In this document: in pieces, positions 9,091 through 18,869 of the stretch | How positions within the stretch are numbered: position 1 is the stretch's first letter | How the letters are laid out: the number at the start of each line of letters is the position of its first letter | Source: Burkholderia sp. H160 | GTDB lineage: Bacteria; Pseudomonadota; Gammaproteobacteria; Burkholderiales; Burkholderiaceae | Length of the DNA stretch: 64,000 nt | NCBI GenBank assembly: GCA_000173575.1 | Contig: ABYL01000018.1 | Coordinates: 1-64,000, forward strand | Direction: 5' to 3' | Notes under the pieces: generated by a model | The model's input: the letters and a program-made list of their open reading frames with translations, nothing else | The model's database searches: none | Told to the model about the DNA's origin: nothing | Made by a program: the position numbers and the translations under genes

Positions 9091-9282
9091 ATGCTATCTA
9101 AAGAAGATAACGAGCTTCTGACCCGAGTGAGCAATGGTGCGCCGATGGGCCAGATGCTCAAGCAAAACGGGTGGATTCCGGCAGCCTTGTCGGACAAGCT
9201 GGAAGCCGGCGGTAAACCATTGAGAGTGCATGACGATGCGACGATGTGGGGTGACATTCTGACCGAAGTCTACGCTCGTTGA
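9091..9282 (+). pseudogene. Chimeric remnant: Rieske oxygenase start joined to an RraA fragment
   Basis: A 63-codon frame. Codons 1-46 match the N-terminus of the Rieske oxygenases of this window (MLSKEDNELLTRVSNGAPMG, then LSDKLEAGGKP). The last 16 codons (DDATMWGDILTEVYAR) instead match residues 86-100 of the RraA paralogue at 17488. The fused frame ends in a stop at 9280-9282. The Rieske cluster and catalytic domain are lacking, so it cannot be an oxygenase. It marks a deletion that joined two genes of a once larger duplicated cluster. Confidence 0.75.
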
Positions 9283-9333
9283 ATTGGATGGATTTAATAA
9301 GTTTATGGCGTTTATAACCAAGGAGGGGACCTC

Positions 9334-10491
9334 GTGAAAGTGAAGGAAATCAGCTGCGCGGCAGCGCTGTCATTGCTGGGCGTCGGACACGCATATGCAC
9401 AAAGCAGCGTGACGCTATACGGGATTGTGGATTCAGGCGTCACTTACATTAGCAATAGTGGCGGCCACTCGGTCTGGAAACTCGACAGCGGGATCAACCA
9501 ACCAAACGTATGGGGTTTAACCGGCCGGGAAGATCTGGGCAGTGGACTGGCGGCGATTTTCAAGCTCGAAGGCAGTTTTAGCCTGGCGAACGGCAACATG
9601 ACTATGGCCGGCAAGCTTTTCGACCGCGACGCGTACGTCGGCTTGACCAGCAATCACTGGGGGACGGTCAAGATGGGGCAGATTTACGACTACCTGTACC
9701 GCAACGTGACGTTCTATACGAATGTCGTGCAATTTGCACCTGCCTATTCGTTCCACCTCTCCTATGACATCGACCGCCTCGCTGGCGAAGCGGTTGCGAA
9801 CGCCGTCGACTACGATACGCCGAACTATCGCGGCCTCCAGGCAGGCGTCATGTACGGGTTCAGCAACGGCAATTCCAACCATGTGTTGAGCACCGGGCTG
9901 TCCTATGCGCCGCAGGGGTTGATGGGTCCTTTCTCTGGATCGCTGGCATACACGCGCACCAATGGCAGCCCATCGCCGACGACGGACGCAACGATTGCCC
10001 AAATCGTGTTCCACAGCGATAAGGTTTATACGGTCGCCGCGGGCGCGCGTCTCCAGGTTGCCAACAATGCGTACTTGAACGCGGTGTATTCGTACACGAA
10101 CCTGACGCTTCCGCTCGGTTCGTCGATGATTACTCAGGATTTCGAACTTGGCGGCACCTATGCGTTTGCACCAGATCTGCACGCTGGCGTCGGCTATTCG
10201 TACTTCATGCAGCGCGGTGTGAACGTCCGAGGCCTGACGCCGACGCAGAAATTCGGCATCGCCAGCGCAGGGATTCACTACCTGCTGTCGAAGCGGAGCA
10301 GTATCTACGCGTTCGGCACGTTCCAGCACGCCTTCGCCGGCAACCAGCCGGCCGGCAACTTCCTCGTGACCGACGCACCGGTCTTCGGCCCCGTGGCCGG
10401 CACCGGTATCGGGCCGACGGGGGCGGCTGCCGGGTTTTCGAGCAGCAGCAACCAGGCCGCAGTGCAGATCGGCATCAAGCATATGTTCTAA
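9334..10491 (+). CDS. Gram-negative porin (Burkholderia trimeric type)
   Basis: A 385-residue outer-membrane porin that lets small, often anionic solutes into the periplasm. It starts at a GTG preceded by a very strong AAGGAGGGG site. A signal peptide (residues 1-20, ending AYAQ) is followed by the classic first strand SSVTLYGIVDSGVTYISN and by GLTGREDLGSGLAAIFKLEGSFSL, GSVRIGQ-like strands and the C-terminal strand ending in Phe (VQIGIKHMF), needed for BAM-dependent insertion. It follows the decayed activation module, so it may supply uptake of the same aromatic acids. A hairpin lies downstream at 10543-10574. Confidence 0.92.
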   Translation: MKVKEISCAAALSLLGVGHAYAQSSVTLYGIVDSGVTYISNSGGHSVWKLDSGINQPNVWGLTGREDLGSGLAAIFKLEGSFSLANGNMTMAGKLFDRDAYVGLTSNHWGTVKMGQIYDYLYRNVTFYTNVVQFAPAYSFHLSYDIDRLAGEAVANAVDYDTPNYRGLQAGVMYGFSNGNSNHVLSTGLSYAPQGLMGPFSGSLAYTRTNGSPSPTTDATIAQIVFHSDKVYTVAAGARLQVANNAYLNAVYSYTNLTLPLGSSMITQDFELGGTYAFAPDLHAGVGYSYFMQRGVNVRGLTPTQKFGIASAGIHYLLSKRSSIYAFGTFQHAFAGNQPAGNFLVTDAPVFGPVAGTGIGPTGAAAGFSSSSNQAAVQIGIKHMF

Positions 10492-10542
10492 GCACCGCAG
10501 CCTTCGCGCCAGCGCGCGTTATCCCATACACGTAGCTACGTT

Positions 10543-10574
10543 ACGTGCCGGGACCTAGCAGGAGTCCGGCACGT
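10543..10574 (+). terminator. Hairpin after the porin gene
   Basis: The arms ACGTGCCG and CGGCACGT pair, with a further GAC/GTC pairing toward the loop across one bulged base. It starts 52 bases after the porin stop and overlaps the leader of the next small gene. No T run follows, so it could attenuate or stabilise rather than fully terminate. Confidence 0.45.
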
Positions 10575-10598
10575 GAACCCTCATCAGAAGGAGAAAAC

Positions 10599-10910
10599 AT
10601 GACCCTCTCGCTCAATCGCAAGCTGGTATTGGCCGCGTCAATTGCCGCCTTGAGCATCGGTTTCGCGGCCCAGACTCAGGCCCAGCCTGCCAGCGCGCCG
10701 GCCGCAGCGTCCTCATCGGCTCCGGCCGCCTCGATGACGAAAGCCGAGATCAAGGCACAACGCAAAGCAGCGCGCAAGGAACACCGGGCAGCGAAGAATG
10801 CCGAACTAAAGAAGGTCGAGGCACAGGGCGGTCAGAGCGATTTGTATACGAACTATCCGGACAACGTTCAGAACCCCAAGGCTAAGGGGCCTGCCGGAGC
10901 GAGCCAGTAG
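10599..10910 (+). CDS. Small exported Ala/Lys-rich protein, DUF4148-like
   Basis: A 103-residue protein. The ATG at 10599 is chosen for its AAGGAG site; the longer in-frame start lacks one. A Sec signal peptide covers residues 1-28 (MTLSLNRKLVLAASIAALSI, then QTQAQ). An Ala/Ser/Pro spacer follows, then a highly charged helix (TKAEIKAQRKAARKEHRAAK) and a C-terminal NYPDNVQNPKAKG segment recalling DUF4148 proteins. Function unknown. It is a single gene ending at a long stem-loop. Confidence 0.75.
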   Translation: MTLSLNRKLVLAASIAALSIGFAAQTQAQPASAPAAASSSAPAASMTKAEIKAQRKAARKEHRAAKNAELKKVEAQGGQSDLYTNYPDNVQNPKAKGPAGASQ

Positions 10911-10925
10911 GTGGTCCACTGCTTG

Positions 10926-10957
10926 CGCAAAAAGGCGAACCCGCCCACCTTTTTGCG
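10926..10957 (+). terminator. Stem-loop terminator
   Basis: A perfect 10-base stem (CGCAAAAAGG / CCTTTTTGCG) with a 12-base loop begins 16 bases after the stop codon at 10910. The T run is inside the stem, so it could work in both directions. Confidence 0.6.
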
Positions 10958-11547
10958 TTCGCAACGCTTTTGCACTTAAACCTCGAACTACTCGATTGCC
11001 TTCGAGCGAGCGCGTGCAAAATACGCCTCGAAGCATCCTGCAGCGACGCAAGGAGCGACATATTCAAATATTTGACGCGGATGCTCGGCACGATCAGTGC
11101 GAGCGCGCATTCTAAGTGAGCGGTGTCCGCGGGCTGTTTGTGGTCGCCTCCCGGGCGATTTCTGCACAGAAAACTTCAAGCGGCATCGAAAGAACCACGT
11201 GCCACTTGCAACGATGTCGACAATCCTCGGCGGCAACGTCCGAGTTGGCCTCGAGGCCATCCTGTACATAGGTTGGTGAATCGGCGCTGTCGAATGCGGC
11301 GCACGTGAGCGAAATCAAAGCAATCGTGACCACGCCTGGTCTATAAATCGCCAGCCCCGATGAAGTGCGGAAATTCTGCAATTGACCGCCGCCTGACATG
11401 ACTGCCGGGGCTAGCGATGAGGTCTTCGACGCGGCATTGCACGGTCTGGCGATAGCGGATTCCAGTCTTGTCGAACGCAGGCCCGTTCGGCCCTCGCGAC
11501 GAATTTGGTGTTGGTTCGCCGGCGCTGATGTGTAATTGAGCGGGTTA
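10958..11547. other. Intergenic, no gene recognised
   Basis: Nearly 600 bases between the terminator and the left end of an IS5 element. Short open frames exist on both strands, but none has a recognisable product, a ribosome binding site or a domain motif. Confidence 0.5.
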
Positions 11548-12055
11548 GGGAAACGCTGATTTATTCAGCTCGGTAGTCATCGCTGGCGTGGCTGAGGACG
11601 TTATAGAAGGCAACGCACGGAACAGATTGATGATGAAGAGTCAGATCAGCTTCGCGGAAGCGGAAGTTGCAGGCAAGAAGCGAGTGACGAGGCGCCAACG
11701 CTTCCTGTCCGAGATGGAGAGGGTCGTTCCGTGGCAGCGCTTGCTGTCGGCAATCGAGCCGAACTATCCGAAGGGCGCGCGAGGGCGCCCGCCGATTGGT
11801 CTGGAGCGAATGCTGCGAATCTACTTCCTGCAACAGTGGTACGGGCTGTCGGACGAAGGACTGGAAGACGCGCTGTATGACAGCATCGCGCTGCGAGCCT
11901 TCGCCGGCATCGATCTGCAAGTTGAGAACGTGCCTGATGCAACCACGCTGTTGAAGTTCCGGCGCCTGTGATCGAACACGAACTGACACGGAAGTTGTTC
12001 GACGAGATTGGCATCTCGCTGTGCGAGCGTGGGCTGATGATGAAGGAAGGCACGC
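11548..12055 (+). pseudogene. IS5-family transposase, frameshifted and truncated by an IS6 element
   Basis: The element begins near 11548 with GGGAAACGCTG next to a TTAG target, typical of this IS5 subgroup. The transposase starts at the ATG at 11630 or 11633 (SQISFAEAEV.GKKRVTRRQRFL, then QQWYGLSDEGLEDALYDS, FAGIDLQVENVPDATTLLKF). A single lost base after FRRL brings a stop at 11969-11971. The original frame resumes as IEHELTRKLFDEIGISLCERG, until the IS6 end at 12056 cuts the gene. The catalytic DDE part is missing. Confidence 0.85.
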
Positions 12056-12876
12056 GGCTTTGTCGCGGTAAGGATAGAGAGACGAAAGAGATCGATATGC
12101 AAAGTACTGGTTATATTGCGAGATCGTAGAATTGGGCAGCGGCGGACGGATGGGTTCCGCGAGCACACTTCATCTGTCCCGTCGCGATCATGTGCATAAG
12201 CTCAATGCCGGCCAGAATGATTCGGGCACAGCGAAAATTCTTGAAGCCCAGCTTAGGCCGGGCTCGCCGCTGGATCGCCCGATGGTCCTGCTCGACGAGG
12301 TTGCTGAGGTATTTGGACTGGCGAATCTTGATAGGCGTATCACGATCAGCATTGATCGCTTCGAGCGCGGCGAGATTGGCTCCGCTTTTGTCGATGGCTA
12401 CCGTCCCGGGGACCCAATTCTGAGCGATCGATTTTTCAAAGTAACGCCGAGCCGCAGTCGTGTCGCGATGGGCGCGCAGCAGGAAGTCGATGGTGTCGCC
12501 ATCCTTGTCAACGGCGCGGTAGAGATATTTCCAGTCGCCCTTGACTCGAATGTATGTCTCATCCACGCGCCAGCTTTTTCCGACTGGCCGCTTGCGACGG
12601 CGGAACGCTTTCTCCAGTACCGGCAATAGCTTGAGCGCTCAGCGTTGGACGGTCGAATGATCGACCTCAATCCCACGTTCAGCCATCATTTCTTCAAGAT
12701 CACGCAGACTCAGCGGATCCGCGACGTACCAACGCACGCACGTCAGGATCACATCAAATGGATAATGCCGGCGTTTGAGCACTCGGGCCGCGGCCGGATT
12801 CAGCGTCTTCATCAAGCTGTCAGTCGTTCATCTTGTTCCGCACATCATAGCGGACCTCGTTTATTACGACAGAACC
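12056..12876 (-). mobile_element. IS6-family element (821 bp), transposase with nonsense codon
   Basis: The ends GGCTTTGTCGCGGTAA (from 12056) and, on the other strand, GGTTCTGTCGTAATAA (ending 12876) are matching terminal repeats. The flanking octamers differ, so no target duplication is present. This suggests the right-hand partner of the broken IS5 was lost by recombination or adjacent deletion. One end is shared almost perfectly with the fragment at 5786-5906. Confidence 0.85.
12111..12810 (-). pseudogene. IS6 transposase with premature stop
   Basis: Read from about 12810 leftward, the protein has the IS6 N-terminus (RVLKRRHYPFDVILTCVRWYV, EEMMAERGIEVDHSTVQR). At the Trp codon expected before AL(K)LLP there is a TGA (12639-12641). 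The remainder from 12626 (LEKAFRRRKRPVGKSWRVDE, YLYRAVDKDGDTIDF, IDKSGANLAALEAIN, LVEQDHRAIQRR) is intact to the stop at 12111. A single TGG-to-TGA change would explain the break. Re-initiation at a TTG could give a fragment without the DNA-binding region. Confidence 0.8.
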
Positions 12877-12999
12877 GTTGAAATCGGTGGTGGCCTCTGT
12901 GCCTTGTGCGACAACGGTTCGCGGGCATATTGCACCTGCACACCGATCGTTACAGGTTTAGTTGCGCGAACGCTGTCGACGTTGTGTCTATACAAATCA

Positions 13000-13038
13000 A
13001 CAAGAAACAAAAAACCTGACAGATTTCGATCTGTCAGG
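13000..13038 (-). terminator. Rho-independent terminator of the extradiol/hydrolase operon
   Basis: On the minus strand a perfect 10-base stem (CCTGACAGAT / ATCTGTCAGG) with a CGAA tetraloop is followed by TTTTTTG. It begins 28 bases past the hydrolase stop at 13067. A textbook intrinsic terminator that closes the three-gene minus-strand unit. Confidence 0.92.
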
Positions 13039-13066
13039 GCTCATCAGGCACATCAGGCGGTGCGAA

Positions 13067-15152
<2,086 letters not shown>

Positions 15153-15179
15153 AATATTTCCTTTGATGCAGTTATTCGA

Positions 15180-16076
15180 TCAGCCGAATTTATGACCCCA
15201 GTCGCTCAACCGTGGGTGCGTGGACACCTTCCAGGTTGCGTCGTCCACGACGATCCCGCCATGGCCGTATTCGATGGCGAATCCTGAAGGCGATTTGACA
15301 TAGAACGAGAACGTAAGATCGTTAGGATGACGGCCCAGATGCATGAGCATTGGCAGACCGGCAGCGATACAGCGATCGTATGCGAGCCCAACGTCGTTCA
15401 TGTCCTGAACCTGGAGCATCAGGTGACCGAGACGTTTGTTGCCCGGCATCGTGCCCGTGGCCAGCGAATGATGACGCCCACCCGTCGTGTGCATGAATGT
15501 CACATCGACTTTGACGCCGGGCGCAAGTTCTGCGCGGATATAGTCGCTGAGCTTGAGGCCCAGGACCTTGCGATAGAAATCGACAGATTGATCGAGGTCT
15601 TTTGACCGGATCACGATGTGACCGATTCCGAGCCTGCCGGTCTCGAAACTACCGCGCATGACCTTCGAATGCCAGGCGTCGGTCATCGGAGCGATATGAG
15701 GCCCGGTGTAGAACGCGTGACGGAAGCCCGAAGGATCGTCGCAGTGGTAGAGCATCTCGACCCGGCGTTCCGCGCACAGTGCCGGGCCTCCTCGCTCGAC
15801 GGCCTGACCGATACTCCGAAGACGTTCGACGTAGGCTTCGAGTTTCTCCGGGGTCTCGAACTCCCAGCCCGCTTCGAAGATGTCTTCGTCGTCGCTTTTC
15901 TGAACGAGAATCCGCTGCACGTACTCGTCCATACGCAGCGTCAACGAATTACCGTCCGGCGCTGCCTTCGCCTGGAGCCCGAGGATGTCGCTCGCAAACT
16001 TGGACCACGCTTCAAGGTCCTTTGCACCGACTACCACGTAGCCCAGATTCGATATTTCGGCACCCGCGTCGCTCAT
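15180..16076 (-). CDS. Type I extradiol dioxygenase (BphC/HsaC-like)
   Basis: A 298-residue two-domain vicinal-oxygen-chelate enzyme that should open a catechol ring next to the hydroxyls using Fe(II). Metal ligands are placed at His153 (GHIVI), His218 (GHLML) and Glu269 (FAIEYG). Second-sphere residues fit the BphC pattern: His203 (GRHHSLA), His250 and Tyr259. The N-terminal domain (residues 1-140) lacks metal ligands, as usual. It is first in the operon with the flavin monooxygenase and the C-C hydrolase, so it should act on the catechol made by the former. A GGAG site precedes the ATG. Operator D lies upstream, shared with the divergent marR. Confidence 0.92.
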   Translation of the reverse strand: MSDAGAEISNLGYVVVGAKDLEAWSKFASDILGLQAKAAPDGNSLTLRMDEYVQRILVQKSDDEDIFEAGWEFETPEKLEAYVERLRSIGQAVERGGPALCAERRVEMLYHCDDPSGFRHAFYTGPHIAPMTDAWHSKVMRGSFETGRLGIGHIVIRSKDLDQSVDFYRKVLGLKLSDYIRAELAPGVKVDVTFMHTTGGRHHSLATGTMPGNKRLGHLMLQVQDMNDVGLAYDRCIAAGLPMLMHLGRHPNDLTFSFYVKSPSGFAIEYGHGGIVVDDATWKVSTHPRLSDWGHKFG

Positions 16077-16225
16077 GTTGTGTTCTCCAGTGTTCCGAAT
16101 TGTATGGCCGCTCCTCGACCAGAGTTCCGGTCAGGGTCTTACGGATAATATCAACGTTGTGTAGCATCACGAGCCAGTACTTTCCCTAAATCATTGGCTT
16201 CCGCGGCAGACTGCGCCGTGTATAG

Positions 16226-16238
16226 TAAGGTTGCATTA
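16226..16238. promoter_or_regulatory. Palindromic operator, site D (imperfect)
   Basis: TAAGGTTGCATTA, centred on 16232, between the divergent extradiol dioxygenase (156 bases away) and marR (100 bases away). The left half matches the consensus; the right half has two mismatches. A weak site would suit autoregulation. Confidence 0.55.
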
Positions 16239-16331
16239 TCTTCGCATGGAGGGCGCGACTGCGGCTACAATGACAGTCCACGAACGTTCTACTATTACGG
16301 TCGAGGCGCAATCTTTTCCGAGGCCCGAAAA

Positions 16332-16775
16332 ATGAGCACATCCATTCGAATTTTCTTCCTGATTCAACAATTGAACCGGCTGGTCGTCAGTCGCATCGAC
16401 GAGACATTGAACGGCGAGAACATCACGGCCCGCCAATTCCTTCTTCTCGATCTGCTGTCCAACCATGAACCATGCTCCAGTGCAGAACTGGCGCGCCGTG
16501 CTCACATGACAGCCCAGGCTATGGGTGAGTCGGTGAAAGCGCTGGAACAGCGCGGGCTTCTGGAAAAAATGGCGAGCGAGGACGACGCGCGAGCACTCCG
16601 CATTCAACGCACACCACTCGGATGGGAGACGTTCATGCGTTGCAGCCAGGCCGTGAACGAAGCTGAAGAAGAATTCTTTTCGTGCCTGGCGTCGTCCGAA
16701 GTGGCGCGTCTGCGCGGGAGTCTCGCGTTAGTGCGCGAAATCGCGATTGACGCCCTCAAGAGCGCCGAAAATTGA
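16332..16775 (+). CDS. MarR-family transcriptional regulator
   Basis: A 147-residue winged-helix regulator. The start at 16332 is chosen because the protein then begins at the usual first helix (STSIRIFFLIQQLNRLVVSRIDETL). Further features are ITARQFLLLDLLS, the recognition region SSAELARRAHMTAQAMGESVKALEQRGLLEK, the wing DDARALRIQRTPLG, and a C-terminal dimer helix. MarR proteins of aromatic-acid clusters often respond to the CoA-ester product of the ligase. It lies divergent from the extradiol operon and ahead of three aldolase genes. It is the only regulator inside the island, hence the best candidate for the palindromes found before each unit. Confidence 0.9.
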   Translation: MSTSIRIFFLIQQLNRLVVSRIDETLNGENITARQFLLLDLLSNHEPCSSAELARRAHMTAQAMGESVKALEQRGLLEKMASEDDARALRIQRTPLGWETFMRCSQAVNEAEEEFFSCLASSEVARLRGSLALVREIAIDALKSAEN

Positions 16776-16822
16776 GCGTTCGTAGTGCGTCGTAAAAGCT
16801 GTATGGTCCACAAAGGCAATCC

Positions 16823-17485
16823 ATGACAACGAAAGATGAAATTGTCCATCGCCTTCGGCGGCTGGACTGCTGTGCAGTGTCAGATGCGCTCGACAAGCTC
16901 GGGCTTTCGGGCGTCGTGACCGGCGTCCCCCAGGCATCGGGATCGAAACGCATTGCAGGTCGCGTGATCACGATGAAACTCGCGCCGGGTGAGCCGCCTC
17001 CGGGACCGCCGCGCCATCTAGGCACGACAGCCGTCGAATTCGGGGATCCCGATTCCGTGATCGTGATCGAGCAAACGAGCGGCGTGGACGCCGGGTGCTG
17101 GGGCGGCATTCTATCGCTCGCAGCCAAGGTCAAGGGGATCGCCGGCGTCGTCGCTGATGGTCCGGTTCGCGATATCGATGAATCGCGCGAAATGGGATTC
17201 CCGGTCTTCACGCAGAAACTGACGTCGCGAACTGCACGCTCGCGCATTGTCGAAAAAGCGGTCAACGAACCGGTCACGGTTTTTGGTATCACGACGAATG
17301 CCGGCGACTATGTGATTGCGGACAGCAGCGCCGTGATCTTCATCGGCGCCGCCAATATTGCCAGGGTGGTCGAAACGGCCGAAATGATCGTCGGCAAGGA
17401 AGCGCTGATGGCCAAGGCAGTGTTGGCCGGCACTCCCGTCCACGAAGTGATGGGCGGCAACTACGAATTCATGCTCAAGGATTAA
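16823..17485 (+). CDS. RraA/LigK-family aldolase paralogue 1
   Basis: A 220-residue protein of the RraA-like/HMG-CHA aldolase fold, which splits 4-hydroxy-4-methyl- or 4-carboxy-4-hydroxy-2-oxoacids into pyruvate and a second keto acid. The conserved Arg-Asp pair is at residues 116-117 (DGPVRD). The usual acidic residue after Trp-Gly is replaced by Gly (CWGGIL at 92-97), so activity or specificity may differ. It follows marR by 47 bases with an AAAGG site and is the first of three tandem paralogues. It may cleave a product of the hydrolase branch; this is inference. Confidence 0.8.
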   Translation: MTTKDEIVHRLRRLDCCAVSDALDKLGLSGVVTGVPQASGSKRIAGRVITMKLAPGEPPPGPPRHLGTTAVEFGDPDSVIVIEQTSGVDAGCWGGILSLAAKVKGIAGVVADGPVRDIDESREMGFPVFTQKLTSRTARSRIVEKAVNEPVTVFGITTNAGDYVIADSSAVIFIGAANIARVVETAEMIVGKEALMAKAVLAGTPVHEVMGGNYEFMLKD

Positions 17486-17487
17486 CC

Positions 17488-18165
17488 ATGTCTGAAATCG
17501 AAATCGACAGGAATGTCGAGCGCGCGGCAAAACTCGAAACCGCGACGCTGAGCGATGCACTCGATCGTCTGGGCCTGGTCGGCCAGTGTTACAAGATCAA
17601 ACCGCGTGACCCCTCGTTCCGTATGGCCGGCCGTGCGTTCACCATACTCTACGGTCCGGCTGGTTCGCCCGCTGGTACGGTCGGTGATTTCATCGACGAT
17701 GTGCCTTCGGGATCGGTCATCGTGCTCGACAACGGCGGTCGTGAAGATGCGACGGTTTGGGGCGATATCCTGACCGAAATCGCGCATCGTCGCGGCATCG
17801 CGGGCACAGTGATCGACGGCATCAACCGCGACGTCCATCTATGCCTGTCGCTCGGCTATCCGGTGTTCTCCAAAGACAACTGGATGCGCACGGGCAAGGA
17901 TCGCGTGCAGGTCGAGGGAACGAACGTACCGGTCACGATAGGAAATGTGCGTGTCGCGCCCGGCGATCTGCTGCGCGGTGACGCAGACGGCGTGATCTCG
18001 ATTCCGAATGAACACGAAGAACGCGTGCTTGCCGCTGCCGAAGAAATCGAAGCCGCCGAAAAATCGATTCGCGAAGCGGTCGCGGCCGGCATGCGCCTCG
18101 ATGACGCTCGCGCCCGGTTCAAGTATCACCAGTTACAAACGCGTGGCACCGGAGACCAGGCATGA
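17488..18165 (+). CDS. RraA/LigK-family aldolase paralogue 2
   Basis: A 225-residue member of the same aldolase family. It has TLSDALDRLGLVGQ at the N-terminus, the metal/acid motif WGDIL at 91-95 and the catalytic Arg114-Asp115 (DGINRD). It starts two bases after paralogue 1, with AAGGATT before the ATG, and overlaps paralogue 3 by four bases (ATGA). A short piece of a close relative (DATMWGDILTE) is preserved in the chimeric remnant at 9091-9282, so the aldolase was also part of the duplicated cluster. Substrate unknown; the family points to a 4-hydroxy-2-oxo acid. Confidence 0.82.
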   Translation: MSEIEIDRNVERAAKLETATLSDALDRLGLVGQCYKIKPRDPSFRMAGRAFTILYGPAGSPAGTVGDFIDDVPSGSVIVLDNGGREDATVWGDILTEIAHRRGIAGTVIDGINRDVHLCLSLGYPVFSKDNWMRTGKDRVQVEGTNVPVTIGNVRVAPGDLLRGDADGVISIPNEHEERVLAAAEEIEAAEKSIREAVAAGMRLDDARARFKYHQLQTRGTGDQA

Positions 18166-18833
18166 GCGAGCCCCGTTTCAATCCGAAGACGACCACCAGG
18201 CTCGATATCAGGCGTCCGAGCCCGGATCTTTTGGCGCAGGCCTCTGCTCTTCCTGCCGCGACGCTCCACGAAGCAGCGGGCAAGATCGGGGTCATGCCCC
18301 CTGCAATCAAACCCGTGGCTCCCGGTTTCAGGATCTGCGGACCTGCGGTCACCGTTCACGCACCGGGCGGCGACAACCTGTGGCTGCATCGTGCGATCTA
18401 TGCAGCCGAACCGGGAGACGTGCTGGTTGTGTCCGTAGGGGACGCCTACGAGTATGGCTACTGGGGCGAGGTCATGTCAACGGCGGCTCTTGCGCGCGGT
18501 CTCGGCGGCCTCGTGATCAATGGCTGTGTACGCGACCAGCGGTTGCTCGCAGAAATGGGTTTCCCGGTCTACGCGCGTGGCCTGTGCATCCGGGGTACGG
18601 GCAAGGACTTCGGGTCCCGTGGCTGGATCAATGCGCCGACCCGCTTTGACGATGTGACGGTTGAAGCGGGTGATCTTATCGTCGGTGATGAAGACGGTGT
18701 GGTCGCAATTCCGGTAGCCCGTGTTGCAGAAGTGATTGCCGCTTCGCAAGCTCGTGAGGCAAGGGAAGCAGATCAGATGCGTCGCATCCGGGAAGGGGAA
18801 TCCACGCTCGCCATTTTCGGCTGGGATCAGTGA
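18162..18833 (+). CDS. LigK/GalC-like 4-carboxy-4-hydroxy-2-oxoadipate aldolase
   Basis: A 223-residue aldolase, of the three the one closest to LigK/GalC. It has the HEAAGKIGVMPPAIKP segment, GPAVTVHAPGGDNLWLHRAI, YWGEVMSTAALARGLGGLV (acidic Glu103) and GCVRD with Arg124-Asp125, followed by EMGFPVYARGL. LigK splits 4-carboxy-4-hydroxy-2-oxoadipate to pyruvate and oxaloacetate, the last step of gallate and protocatechuate 4,5-cleavage. The LigJ-like hydratase and LigB-like dioxygenase needed before it are encoded at 21.1-23.2 kb. Translationally coupled to paralogue 2. Its terminator was split by an IS4 insertion. Confidence 0.88.
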   Translation: MSEPRFNPKTTTRLDIRRPSPDLLAQASALPAATLHEAAGKIGVMPPAIKPVAPGFRICGPAVTVHAPGGDNLWLHRAIYAAEPGDVLVVSVGDAYEYGYWGEVMSTAALARGLGGLVINGCVRDQRLLAEMGFPVYARGLCIRGTGKDFGSRGWINAPTRFDDVTVEAGDLIVGDEDGVVAIPVARVAEVIAASQAREAREADQMRRIREGESTLAIFGWDQ

Positions 18834-18850
18834 TCCCGTAACTGGAAAAA

Positions 18851-18869
18851 GAAAACCCCGCCGAAGCGG
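18851..18869 (+). terminator. Left half of an intrinsic terminator interrupted by an IS4 element
   Basis: AAAACCCCGCCGAAGCGG at 18852-18869 pairs with the GCGGGGTTTTT at 19635-19645. Removing the insertion and one copy of its 12-base target duplication restores a hairpin of AACCCCGC, loop CGAA and GCGGGGTT with a T tail, between the convergent aldolase and MFS units. Confidence 0.75.

Noticed and set aside
9517-10482. Minus-strand open frame of 321 codons opposite the porin
   Set aside because: A shadow of the porin gene; the porin has a signal peptide, typical strands and a strong ribosome binding site.
16823-18833. Annotation as ribonuclease E inhibitors (RraA)
   Set aside because: Three tandem copies in an aromatic catabolic unit with the Arg-Asp aldolase pair fit the aldolase branch of the family far better.
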